Source: Candidatus Borkfalkia faecavium
Lineage (GTDB): Bacteria > Bacillota > Clostridia > Christensenellales > Borkfalkiaceae
NCBI GenBank assembly: GCA_019114755.1
Contig: DXEW01000003.1
Coordinates: 1 to 64,000, forward strand
Direction: 5' to 3'
Length of the DNA: 64,000 nucleotides
This document shows, in pieces, positions 35,672-43,995 of the stretch. Each line of letters begins with the position of its first letter. Position 1 is the stretch's first letter. Below the pieces are notes generated by a model, which was not told the DNA's origin, made no database searches, and saw only the letters and a program-made list of their open reading frames with translations. The position numbers and the translations under genes are program-made.

Positions 35672-37732
35672 ATGAGCATCAACAGCAATAACATCCGCAA
35701 CATCGCAGTCATCGGCCACAGCGGCGAGGGCAAGACCTCGGTGGTGGAGGCGATCTTGTTCAACGCGCACGCGACCGACCGCCTGGGCAAAGTGGTGGAC
35801 GGCAACACCGTGACCGACAGCGACGAACAGGAGATCGCGCGGAAGATGAGCATCTCGCTCTCGGTGGCGTATGCCATGTGGGAGGGGGTGAAGATCAACC
35901 TGCTCGACTCGCCCGGGTTTTACGACTTTGAGGGCGAAGAGAACGAGGCGCTGCGCGCCGCGGGCGGGGCGCTGATCGTGACGGGCGCTTCGGGCAGCGT
36001 TTCGGTGGGGGCGGAAAAGGCGATCGACAAGTGCCTGAAAAACAAGATCCCCATGGTGCTGTTCATCAACGGCATGGACAAGGAAAACGCCGACTACACG
36101 GGCACGGTGGCGGCGCTGAAGGAAAAGTATAAGGGCAAAATAGCGCCCATCCAGATCCCGCTGATGGAGGGCAACAAGATGGTCGGCTATGTGAACGCCC
36201 TCACCGAGCGCGCCTACCGCTTTACGGGCGAGGGACTCAAAGACATCGACATCCCCGCCGACAGCAAGCATACTCTGGTGAGCATGCAGGAGAGCCTTGC
36301 CGAGACCGCCGCCGAAAACGACGAGGCGCTGATGGATAAATATTTTGAAGAGGGCACCCTCAGCCGCGAAGACACCATCCGCGGCATCCGCAAGGGCATC
36401 CATTCCGTTTCCACCATCCCCGTGATGGCGGGCTCGGCGACGCAGAACCGCGGCATCATCAACCTCATCGGCGAGATCGTAAAATACATGCCCAGCGCCG
36501 AAGAGCGGCGGGAGATGCTGGCGACCTCGCTGGATACGGACGACCCCGTTTCCATCACCTGTGAAGAAGGGCCCTTCGCCGCGCAGGTGTTCAAAACGGT
36601 GGTAGACCCCTTTGTGGGCAAGCTGAACGTGATGAAGGTGTTCCGCGGCACGTTGAAGTCGGGCACCACCGTATACAACGCCACCACGGGCAAGACGGAA
36701 CGCATCAACCAGATCTACCTGCTGCGCGGCAAAAAGCAGGAGCCGGTATCCGAGCTGAGCGCCGGCGACATCGGCGCGGTCAACAAGCTCGCCGCCACCA
36801 ACACGGGCGATACCCTGTGCGACGAGAACGTGAAGGTGAAGTTCGACCCCATCCACTTCCCCCGCCCCGTGCTTTCCATGGCCATCTACGCCGAAAAGAA
36901 GGGCGAGGAAGACAAGATCTTCCAGGGTCTGAACAAGCTGGCGGAAGAAGATTACACCTTCACCGTCACCAAAAATAAAGAGACGGGCGAAATGCTCATC
37001 AACGGGCAGGGCGAAACGCATCTGGACGTCATCAACCGCAAATTGAAGGCGAAGTTCAACGTGTCCGCCCTGTTGAAGACGCCCAAGATCGCCTACCGCG
37101 AGACCATCCGCAAGACGGTGGAGGCGGAAGGCAAGCACAAGAAGCAGTCGGGCGGGCACGGACAGTACGGCCACTGCAAGGTGCGCTTCGAGCCCTTCGA
37201 CGGCGAATTTGAATTTGCCGAAGAGGTCGTGGGCGGCTCGGTGCCCAAGCAGTACATCCCCGCCGTGGAAAAGGGCCTCATCGAGTGCCTGCCGCACGGC
37301 GTGCTGGCGGGCTACCCCGTGACGGGCCTGCGCGCCGTGCTGTACGACGGCAGCTACCACGACGTTGACTCTTCGGAAATGGCGTTCAAGCTGGCGGCGG
37401 CGCTCGCCTTTAAGGAAGGGCTGAAAAACGCCAAGCCCGTGCTGCTGGAACCTGTGATGAAGCTGAAGATCGCCATCCCCGAAAACTTTTTGGGCGACAT
37501 CATGGGCGACATGAACAAGCGCCGCGGCAGGATCCTCGGCATCGACATGATGGAAGGGATGCAGGTGGTCAACGCCGAAGCGCCGCAGGCGGAGATCCAG
37601 CGCTATGCGACCGACCTGCGCAGCATGACGCAGGGGCGCGGCAAGTTCACGGCAGAGCTTGCACGCTACGAAGAGGTGCCCGCGGGCGAAGCGGAGAAGA
37701 TCGTAAAGGCCCGCCAGGCGGAAAAAGAATAA
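35672..37732 (+). CDS. elongation factor G-like GTPase (EF-G2/FusA2 type)
   Basis: A 686-residue translational GTPase with all EF-G domains. G1 is GHSGEGKTS (EF-G has GHIDAGKTT) and G3 is DSPGFYDF. The usual G4 NKxD is NGMD, so the base-contacting Lys is missing. The C-terminal domains are intact, with SGGHGQYGHCKVRFEP and the EF-G C-fold GDIMGDMNKRRGRILGID. These features match the EF-G2-like paralogue group, not the main translocase, so its true role is uncertain. GGGAG lies upstream with long spacing. A hairpin-rich leader may regulate it. Confidence 0.85.
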   Translation: MSINSNNIRNIAVIGHSGEGKTSVVEAILFNAHATDRLGKVVDGNTVTDSDEQEIARKMSISLSVAYAMWEGVKINLLDSPGFYDFEGEENEALRAAGGALIVTGASGSVSVGAEKAIDKCLKNKIPMVLFINGMDKENADYTGTVAALKEKYKGKIAPIQIPLMEGNKMVGYVNALTERAYRFTGEGLKDIDIPADSKHTLVSMQESLAETAAENDEALMDKYFEEGTLSREDTIRGIRKGIHSVSTIPVMAGSATQNRGIINLIGEIVKYMPSAEERREMLATSLDTDDPVSITCEEGPFAAQVFKTVVDPFVGKLNVMKVFRGTLKSGTTVYNATTGKTERINQIYLLRGKKQEPVSELSAGDIGAVNKLAATNTGDTLCDENVKVKFDPIHFPRPVLSMAIYAEKKGEEDKIFQGLNKLAEEDYTFTVTKNKETGEMLINGQGETHLDVINRKLKAKFNVSALLKTPKIAYRETIRKTVEAEGKHKKQSGGHGQYGHCKVRFEPFDGEFEFAEEVVGGSVPKQYIPAVEKGLIECLPHGVLAGYPVTGLRAVLYDGSYHDVDSSEMAFKLAAALAFKEGLKNAKPVLLEPVMKLKIAIPENFLGDIMGDMNKRRGRILGIDMMEGMQVVNAEAPQAEIQRYATDLRSMTQGRGKFTAELARYEEVPAGEAEKIVKARQAEKE

Positions 37733-37743
37733 ATTTGACAGGC

Positions 37744-37818
37744 AAAAAGCGCCTTTCCGCGAGGGAAGGCGCTTTTTTTGTTTTGTGCGGGAAAGCCTTT
37801 CCGCAAGGGAAGGCTCTC
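37744..37818 (+). terminator. duplicated terminator hairpins after the EF-G-like gene
   Basis: GCGCCTTTCC/GGAAGGCGC (37749-37772) with a T7 run, followed by a second related hairpin AGCCTTTCC/GGGAAGGCT (37794-37815). The two share about 20 bases and look like a duplication. Confidence 0.85.
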
Positions 37819-37921
37819 TTTTGTTTCATCGCGGATATTTTGCCGCCGAAGCTTTGGTCTTGCTTTTGCCGCCGAACGAGGCGGTCATGCCTTTGCGGCA
37901 GAGGCTGCGGCGCTTCCCCTT

Positions 37922-38179
37922 TCAGATGATGAGGAAGATGACCAGCAGCACGATGACGCCGGGGATGCCGAACAGGCCCGAGATGAGCCCCGTCCACCAG
38001 GTGAGGGGGATCGCCACGCCGGGGATGAGGTTCAATAAAAAGATGACGGCGATGCCGACCACGGCGTTGATGACGAATTTGAGGATGGTCTTGATGCTGC
38101 ATTTGAGCAGCTTGAGCACCAGGGCGAGCAGCACCACCGCCACCACGCCGATGAGAATGTACTGTAAAAGTTCGGGCAT
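37922..38179 (-). CDS. bofA: BofA-family membrane protein (pro-sigma-K processing regulator)
   Basis: A small 85-residue membrane protein. Two or three hydrophobic segments carry the BofA-type pattern LKFVINAVVGIAVIFLLNLI and TWWTGLISGLFGIPGVIVLL. In Bacillus, BofA and SpoIVFA together inhibit the SpoIVFB protease, and both partners are present in this window at 2-3.8 kb. The ATG at 38179 has AGGAGGAG; an extension to 38281 is not family-like. Standing alone on the minus strand, it has an extended -10 promoter. Confidence 0.85.
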   Translation of the reverse strand: MPELLQYILIGVVAVVLLALVLKLLKCSIKTILKFVINAVVGIAVIFLLNLIPGVAIPLTWWTGLISGLFGIPGVIVLLVIFLII

Positions 38180-38227
38180 ACGTTTTCTCCTCCTTTTTTT
38201 GCCGCAGACTGCGGCGTTTGTGCTATT

Positions 38228-38236
38228 ATTATAACA
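38228..38236 (-). promoter_or_regulatory. extended -10 promoter of bofA
   Basis: Minus-strand TGT-TATAAT about 50 bases before the start; no good -35 box. Confidence 0.5.
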
Positions 38237-39157
38237 CACTTGCGCCAAAAATGTATGCGAAAACATGTAAAAAATTTGCATATTTTTTGTTTAATGCAAA
38301 GCATGTTAAACAATACGCGCCCTCTCCCCTTCCGCCGCTCCGCGAAGCCGCGACCGCGCCCCTGCAACGCCTGTACCCGCGCACTTCGCTCCCCACCTTG
38401 TCACCCTGAGCTCGTCGTCACACGCCTATGCTGTCAGCATTTTGCCTTTTGGCAAAACGCTCGACCTGCAAGGCGGCTCCTCCTCTTTCCCAAAAATCTC
38501 GCTGCGCTGCGATTTTCGGGAGCCCTATTATCATAGCCCGCCGAGTGGAGTTATCTTGCGCGTTTGCGTATCGGAAGACAAACGCCTTCCCTTCCTTGCC
38601 TTCCCCCTTTTTAAGGGGGAAGGTGGCACGAGCCGCTTTTGCGGCGCGTGACGAATGAGGGTTGTTCCATCCTTATTATTAGCCGCTCCGCCTAAAATAA
38701 GGACAGTATCCCCTCATCAGGCGCTCCGCGCCAGCTTCCCCATCAGGGGGAAGCCATGCATAGAGCCATTTTCTTCTCTGCTTTACCATTCTATACAAGA
38801 GCCCTCCGCTCGGTCGCTTTTACAGGGATCCCAAAAAGTATCGAAAAACTTTTTGGGAAGAGGAGCGGCAGGCGCTGCGGGCGAGGCGGCAAACGCAGTG
38901 CGCCGCCTGCCTTGGCGCCTTGCCGCGACGAGCTCGGGATGACAAGGATGCGTTTTGTTTTCAGAGATCCTTCGTCGCTTCGCTCCTCAGGATGACAGGG
39001 GGGGAGGCGCGGCGGGGCGCACGGGCGCGAGCTTTCCTTCTATGTCACCCTGAGCGGAGCGGCGAACAGAATGTGAGCCGCGCAGTCGAATGGGTCTCTT
39101 TTAAATGTAGAATGTAGAATGTAAAATGTAGAATTGAGGATACAATAAAAATAATAC
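38237..39157. other. repeat-filled intergenic region without genes
   Basis: More than 900 bases hold only repeats and small shadow frames. They include a TCACCCTGAGCTCGTCG fragment (about 38400), a GAGTGGAG...CTTGCGCG segment (38536-38586), and GGGGGAAGGTGGCACGAGCC (about 38612-38632). A CCCTCATCAGGCGC...CAGGGGGAAGCC segment (about 38711-38755), a GAGATCCTTCG...AGGATGAC palindrome (38963-39000), a GTCACCCTGAGCGG...GGGTCTC unit (39043-39098), and a period-7 TGTARAA array (39103-39134) follow. Confidence 0.6.
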
Positions 39158-39391
39158 TCGCGCAAGCAAAACCACGCTTTTGCGCCAGCGCACCCCATTT
39201 GCCGCATACCTGCGGCTCTTGCAGGAAAGGTGAAGGCTGCGCGCATTTTATAATAAGTGTGCCCTGAAAAGGCGCGCTGCCGAGGAAAACTCCGAACAGA
39301 AAACGCGCTATCTGCCGATAGCGCGTTTTGGTTGGGGTTTTCCTAAAATCACGGAATTTTGTTTCATCAGCTTGAAACAAAATTTGTGAAC
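39158..39391 (+). repeat. structured intergenic element, copy C
   Basis: Very close to copy A. Stem GGCTGCGCGC (39235-39244) with GCGCGCTGCC (39272-39281) encloses the GTGTGCCCTGAAA loop. The GGAAAACTCC/GGGGTTTTCC stem holds a different inner hairpin (CGCGCTATC/GATAGCGCG). The terminal hairpin around TTTTGTTTCATCAGCTTGAA ends three bases before the phoU stop codon. Confidence 0.85.
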
Positions 39392-39393
39392 CC

Positions 39394-40056
39394 TTAGTTG
39401 AGCTTCTTATGCTCGCCCGTGAGCATGAAGATGACCCACTCGGCGATGTTGGAGGCGTGGTCGCCGATCTTTTCCAGATACTTTGCCACCATCAGCAGGT
39501 CGAGCGCCTGCTCGCCGTTTTCGTCGTCTTCGATATTTTTATGGACGATGGAGGTGAGCTTGCGCTTGATGACGTCGAACAGGTCGTCGACGGCGTCGTC
39601 TGCACGGCAGACGGCCTTTGCCATCTCGCCGTCGCGCTCGACGAATGACTTGGTGGCATTGCGCACCATCGCCTGCACCCTGTCTGCCATTTCGGCGATC
39701 TCGGTGAGCGACTCGGCATACGGGAGCTTGCTCATTTTGATCACCAGCTCGGAAATATCCGCCGCCTGGTCGGCGATGCGCTCCATATCCGTGATCATCT
39801 TCATGGCGGAGGTGATAAAGAGAAGATCGCTTGCCACCGGCTGCTGCTTTAAGATGAGCTTTAAGCACAGGCGCTCGATCTCCTGCTCTTTTTCGTCGAC
39901 CAGCGTTTCTACGGACTTGGTCTTTTGGGCGAGGGCGACGTCTTGCGTCTCCAAAGCGGTGACGGCGTCGGCAATGGCTTCGGTATTCAGCTGCCCCATC
40001 TGGATGAGCAGGTCTTTGAGCTTTGCGATCTGCTCTTCAAAAATCTTTCTGGTCAT
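39394..40056 (-). CDS. phoU: phosphate transport regulator PhoU
   Basis: A 220-residue cytoplasmic helical protein with two PhoU repeats. The metal-binding motifs lie in DMERIADQAADI (first repeat) and YLEKIGDHASNIAEW (second repeat). It links Pst transport to PhoR signalling. The ATG at 40056 lies 13 bases after GGAGG, somewhat far, and overlaps the end of pstB. It is the last gene of pstSCAB-phoU and its stop codon abuts structured element C. Confidence 0.94.
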   Translation of the reverse strand: MTRKIFEEQIAKLKDLLIQMGQLNTEAIADAVTALETQDVALAQKTKSVETLVDEKEQEIERLCLKLILKQQPVASDLLFITSAMKMITDMERIADQAADISELVIKMSKLPYAESLTEIAEMADRVQAMVRNATKSFVERDGEMAKAVCRADDAVDDLFDVIKRKLTSIVHKNIEDDENGEQALDLLMVAKYLEKIGDHASNIAEWVIFMLTGEHKKLN

Positions 40057-40060
40057 AATA

Positions 40061-40846
40061 TCAACCAAACCTCCCGGTGATATAATCTTCGGTCCGCTTG
40101 TCGCGGGGCCGTTCGAAGATGTCGTCGGTCACGCCGAACTCGATGAGGTCGCCCAGCAGGAAGAACGCCGTTTTATCGGAGATGCGCGCCGCCTGCTGCA
40201 TGTTGTGCGTGACGATGACGATGGTATACTTTTCTTTGAGTTCCTGGGCAAGGTCCTCGATCTTGGACGTGGAAATGGGGTCGAGCGCGGAAGTCGGTTC
40301 GTCCATGAGGATGACTTCGGGCTCGACGGCAAGGGTGCGGGCGATGCACAGGCGCTGCTGCTGGCCGCCCGAAAGGCCGAGGGCGGACTTCTTCAGACGA
40401 TCTTTGAGCTCATCCCAGATGGCGGCCTGGCGCAGGGAGCGCTCGACGATCTCGTCCAGCTGCGACTTTTTGCGGATGCCGTGCGTCTTGGGGCCGTAGG
40501 CGATGTTGTCATACACGCTCATGGGGAAGGGATTGGGCTTTTGGAACACCATGCCCACGCGCTTGCGGAGCACGTTGATATCCACCTTGCCGTACAGATC
40601 GACGCCGTCGATGAGCACTTCGCCCGTGATCTTGCAGTCGGGGATGAGGTCGTTCATGCGGTTGAGCGTCTTCAAAAAGGTAGATTTGCCGCAGCCGGAA
40701 GGGCCGATGAAGGCGGTGATCTCCTTTTCTTTGATGTCCATGGAGATATTTTTGAGGGCATGGAAGTTGCCGTAGTACAAGTTGAGGTCTTTGACGTTGA
40801 ACTTATCGAACGCCTGCCCCTGCTGTATGGTATTTTGCGTATCCAT
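40061..40846 (-). CDS. pstB: phosphate ABC transporter ATPase
   Basis: The ATP-binding subunit of the high-affinity phosphate importer, 261 residues. It has Walker [10 protein letters not shown] (near residue 53), the ABC signature [15 protein letters not shown] and Walker [14 protein letters not shown]. The region NRMNDLIP and [21 protein letters not shown] are specific for PstB. It overlaps phoU and follows pstA by three bases, so the operon is tightly packed. Confidence 0.97.
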   Translation of the reverse strand: MDTQNTIQQGQAFDKFNVKDLNLYYGNFHALKNISMDIKEKEITAFIGPSGCGKSTFLKTLNRMNDLIPDCKITGEVLIDGVDLYGKVDINVLRKRVGMVFQKPNPFPMSVYDNIAYGPKTHGIRKKSQLDEIVERSLRQAAIWDELKDRLKKSALGLSGGQQQRLCIARTLAVEPEVILMDEPTSALDPISTSKIEDLAQELKEKYTIVIVTHNMQQAARISDKTAFFLLGDLIEFGVTDDIFERPRDKRTEDYITGRFG

Positions 40847-40849
40847 CGT

Positions 40850-41776
40850 TTAGTACTCCTTTTTCAGCTTGTTGCCGATATATTCCGCCGCGGCGTTGAT
40901 GAGGACGGTGAGGATGATGAGGACGAGAGCGACCGCCCAGGCGACGCCCGCGTATTCGTTCCCTTCATTGATCAGCGTATACATATACACCGTAAGCGTG
41001 CAGCCCTGCGACATGATCCCGGAAGGATAGCGGAGGTTGAACGCCGAACCTGCCGTAAATACGAGCGCCATGGTCTCGCCGACGACGCGGCCGAGACCCA
41101 GGATGATGCCCGAGATGATGCCCGGGACCGCCGAGGGCAGGATGATGACGAAGATGGTGCGCAGCTTCCCCGCGCCCAGCGCATACGAGCCTTCGCGGAA
41201 GGAATCGGGCACGGCGAGCAATGCCTCTTCTGTGGTGCGCATGATGAGCGGCATGATCATCATCGCCATGGTCAGAGAGCCGCCCAGCAGCGTTGCCCCC
41301 CACCCGAAGAAATCGGCAAACAAGATCATGCCGAAGATACCGAAGACGATGGAAGGGATGCCCGACAGCGTTTCCGCCGCCACGCGCACGATCTTGACGA
41401 ATATGTTGGTCGACTTGGCGTATTCCACCATGAAGATGGCGGCAAAGACGCCGATGACGCCTGCGATCGCCAATGACACAGCCGAAATGACCAAAGTGTT
41501 GATGAGCGCGGGCATCATCGACATATTGTCGAACGACCAGCGCCAGGCAAACAGTTCCGGCTTCAGATTCGGCAGGCCCTGGATGAGGACATAGACGAGG
41601 ATCCATACGACGACCGCCGCCGTTATCAGCGTTGCCAGCATGATCAGCAAAAACAGGGCGAACGAAAAGGGCTTTTTCAAATAAGAATGCAGCTTATCGG
41701 AAAAACTTTGGCGGTTGATGGAGACGATGCCGGAGGTATCCACTTCTCCTTCTTTTAACACGAGTGCTTTTGCCAT
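40850..41776 (-). CDS. pstA: phosphate ABC transporter permease PstA
   Basis: Membrane permease of 308 residues with about six transmembrane segments and a charged N-terminal extension. The ATPase-coupling loop reads REGSYALGAGKLRTIFVIILPSA, and GRVVGETMALVFTAGSA is typical for the pair PstA/PstC. It lies three bases behind pstC and before pstB. Confidence 0.95.
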   Translation of the reverse strand: MAKALVLKEGEVDTSGIVSINRQSFSDKLHSYLKKPFSFALFLLIMLATLITAAVVVWILVYVLIQGLPNLKPELFAWRWSFDNMSMMPALINTLVISAVSLAIAGVIGVFAAIFMVEYAKSTNIFVKIVRVAAETLSGIPSIVFGIFGMILFADFFGWGATLLGGSLTMAMMIMPLIMRTTEEALLAVPDSFREGSYALGAGKLRTIFVIILPSAVPGIISGIILGLGRVVGETMALVFTAGSAFNLRYPSGIMSQGCTLTVYMYTLINEGNEYAGVAWAVALVLIILTVLINAAAEYIGNKLKKEY

Positions 41777-41779
41777 TTT

Positions 41780-42706
41780 TTATTTCTCCTTTCTGCGCAG
41801 CAGCATGACCAGCAGCGTGATGATCAGGATGAAGACAAACAAGACCACGGCGCAGGCGATCAGGGCTTCGCGGTGCAGGCCGGTCGCATACCCCATTTCC
41901 AAAGCGATATTGGAAGAGAGGGTGCGGATCGGATCGAGCAGGCTGTCGGGAATGGCAGGCGAATTGCCGCAGATGAACACGACGGCGGCGGTTTCGCCGA
42001 ACGCCCTGCCCAGGCCTAAGATGATGGAAGTGACGGTGCCCGATTTTGCCGCCGGGAAGATGGTGCGGAAGATGGCGCGCTCTTTGGTGGCGCCGAGGGC
42101 GATGGTGCCCTCGTAATAGCTCTTGGGCACGGCGCGCAGCGCGTTTTCGGTGATGCTGATGATGGTGGGCAGGATCATGATGCCGAGCACGATGGCCGTG
42201 GTGAGAAGGCAGGTGCCGCTTTTGGCATGGAACATGTCTTGGATCAAGGGGACCAGCACCTTCAGGCCGAAATAGCCGTAGACGATGGAAGGGATGCCCG
42301 CCAAGATATTGGTGAGCGGCTTCATCACCCGGTATACCGGCCGCGGGCAGTAAAACGCCATGAACACGGCGACCAGCAGCCCGATGGGCACGCCGATCAC
42401 CAAGGCGCCCGCCGTGGCGCAGGCGGTGCCGACGATCAGTGTGCCGACGCCGTAATACCCTGCACTGGGTACCCATGTGGTGCCGAACAAGAAGTCGACA
42501 AAGCCGATCTCTGCGATCGTGGGGATCGCCGTAGCCAGCAAATAGACGCAGATGACCAGAACCACCAGAATAAAAATGGCGGCGGCAACGGCAAACAAAA
42601 TGCGCATGGCAAGCTCTCTGCTATAGGCGCTTCTATTTGCTGCGGGAATGGCGGCGGCTGCCGCCGCTCCTCCTTGGCCCGGTTGTTGCTTTTGAATATC
42701 TTTCAT
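41780..42706 (-). CDS. pstC: phosphate ABC transporter permease PstC
   Basis: Membrane permease of 308 residues with about six transmembrane segments. Family segments include GIPSIVYGYFGLKVLVP, the EAA-like loop YYEGTIALGATKERAIFRTIFPAA and GRAFGETAAVVFICGNS. An Ala/Gln-rich N-terminal tail of about 30 residues precedes the first membrane segment. A hairpin lies between pstS and this gene. Confidence 0.95.
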   Translation of the reverse strand: MKDIQKQQPGQGGAAAAAAIPAANRSAYSRELAMRILFAVAAAIFILVVLVICVYLLATAIPTIAEIGFVDFLFGTTWVPSAGYYGVGTLIVGTACATAGALVIGVPIGLLVAVFMAFYCPRPVYRVMKPLTNILAGIPSIVYGYFGLKVLVPLIQDMFHAKSGTCLLTTAIVLGIMILPTIISITENALRAVPKSYYEGTIALGATKERAIFRTIFPAAKSGTVTSIILGLGRAFGETAAVVFICGNSPAIPDSLLDPIRTLSSNIALEMGYATGLHREALIACAVVLFVFILIITLLVMLLRRKEK

Positions 42707-42723
42707 TCCCGTACCTCACATAC

Positions 42724-42757
42724 ACAAATGCGGATCGAAAAATCAACCCGCATTTGT
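42724..42757 (-). other. intercistronic hairpin between pstS and pstC
   Basis: ACAAATGCGG pairs with CCGCATTTGT around a 14-base loop. On the minus strand no T-run follows. It could protect the pstS message so that the binding protein is made in excess; this is inference. Confidence 0.6.
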
Positions 42758-42784
42758 CGTTTTTTTGTTTGCGTTTGCGCTCAA

Positions 42785-43678
42785 TTATGCGTCGGCATTC
42801 AACGCGTTGTTCAGAAGCTCGGTGTACGCTTCGGCAAGTTTACCCATCAGAGGCTGCACCGAAGTGGAGCCCGCGATGTCGAGCTCGCTGGTCGTAGGCA
42901 GCGTTTCGGGCACTTTATATTCGGGAGCGGAAGCAAGGCCGCTTACATAGCCCTCTTCGACGATGATGTCGTGTGCCTGGGCACTCTTGAGGAAGGTGAA
43001 GAAATCGGCCAGCAGGTCGTTCGAATCCATCGTAGCCTGCTGATACATCACGTTGAACGGACGGGCGAGGGTATATTTGCCTTCAAGCACGTTGTCGGTG
43101 GTGGCTTCGACGCCGTTGATGTTCACCGCGCTGACCGTTTCATCCAAAGAGCCGAGCGAGATATAGCCGATAGCCTGCTCGTTGCCGGCGACATATTCCA
43201 TCAATGCGCTGGTCGAGTTAGAGGTGTTTGCGGCTTCTACCAGCGTGGTGGCGTCTTCGATCTCGATGAGTTCGAGGAAGGCGTCGCGCGTGCCGGAACC
43301 GTCTTCACGCTGGCCGACGGCGATCTCGCCTTCAGCCGTAGCGCCTTCGATCTCGCTCCAGTCGGTGATCTCGCCCGTATAAATGGCGTTCAGCTGGTCG
43401 GTGGTCAGATTATCCAACTCGTTTGCGTTGTTGACGATGACTGCGATGCCGTCCTGGCAGATGGCATACACTTCGATGCCCTCGGCATCTTCGCCTTCCA
43501 CTTTGCTGGAAGCCATGCCCATTTCTACCTGACCGGACTTAGCCTGCGAAATACCGACGCCCGAACCGCCGCCGGAAACATTGACCAGATATTCGCCTAC
43601 GCCGCCGCAGCCGACTGCGGCAAAACCGATACAGCAAGCGACTGCCGCGCTTGCAACTGCCATGATGATCTTTTTCAT
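42785..43678 (-). CDS. pstS: phosphate-binding lipoprotein PstS, apparently circularly permuted
   Basis: The extracellular phosphate-binding protein of the Pst importer, 297 residues with lipobox AVGC near residue 24. The usual middle segments are present (SGGGSGVGISQAKSGQVEMGMAS, YTGEITDWSEI, REDGSGTRDAF, AIGYISLGSLD). However, the segment normally found at the N-terminus (DIAGSTSVQPLMGKLAEAYTEL) is at the C-terminus, followed by a stop. The chain therefore begins at the second strand and ends with the first helix of the fold. It is first in the pst operon behind a candidate PhoP box. Confidence 0.92.
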   Translation of the reverse strand: MKKIIMAVASAAVACCIGFAAVGCGGVGEYLVNVSGGGSGVGISQAKSGQVEMGMASSKVEGEDAEGIEVYAICQDGIAVIVNNANELDNLTTDQLNAIYTGEITDWSEIEGATAEGEIAVGQREDGSGTRDAFLELIEIEDATTLVEAANTSNSTSALMEYVAGNEQAIGYISLGSLDETVSAVNINGVEATTDNVLEGKYTLARPFNVMYQQATMDSNDLLADFFTFLKSAQAHDIIVEEGYVSGLASAPEYKVPETLPTTSELDIAGSTSVQPLMGKLAEAYTELLNNALNADA

Positions 43679-43710
43679 TTCTTACTATCTCCTTCGAAAT
43701 TTGTACCTTC

Positions 43711-43763
43711 ATTATACAGGGCAGTTGTAAAAAAGTTTTCCAAAAGTTGTAACAAAATTGTAA
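43711..43763 (-). promoter_or_regulatory. pstS promoter with candidate PhoP box
   Basis: On the minus strand TTACAA occurs at 43758-43763, 43747-43752 and 43725-43730, spaced 11 and 22 bases, upstream of TATAAT (43711-43716). This is the TTAACA-like direct-repeat pattern of Bacillus PhoP boxes. Confidence 0.6.
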
Positions 43764-43910
43764 TAAAACCGCCCTTTTGCAAACTTTTTTGAAAAGTTTT
43801 GCGGGCAAAATCGGTAAATTACCGCCCTTTCCATTTATTTTGCCCCGCTTTGTGGCCTTTTTTCAAAAAATGTACAAATATACCGCCTTTCTTTTTTTCG
43901 GAAAAAGGGC
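43764..43910. other. AT-rich intergenic stretch between pstS and DUF368
   Basis: It contains A/T runs and GCAAACTTTTTTGAAAAGTTTTGC (43777-43801), an inverted repeat. No gene is seen. Confidence 0.4.
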
Positions 43911-43937
43911 GCAAAAAACCCGCCTGTGCAGGCGGGC
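43911..43937 (-). terminator. intrinsic terminator after the DUF368 gene
   Basis: On the minus strand CCCGCCT and AGGCGGG form a hairpin followed by TTTTTT. Confidence 0.8.
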
Positions 43938-43948
43938 AGAAAAGATAG

Positions 43949-43995
43949 CGCCGCCTTACGGGCGGGCGGAGAGAACGCCGCCTTACGGGCGGGCG
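43949..43995. repeat. direct repeat spanning the DUF368 stop codon
   Basis: The 20-base segment CGCCGCCTTACGGGCGGGCG at 43976-43995 contains the stop codon and is repeated exactly at 43949-43968, a 27-base period. Confidence 0.85.

Noticed and set aside
35639..37360. 573-codon minus-strand frame across the EF-G-like gene
   Set aside because: Antisense shadow of a clear translational GTPase.
39398..41476. 692-codon plus-strand frame across phoU, pstB and pstA
   Set aside because: The three pst/phoU genes on the other strand have full family motifs; this frame has none.
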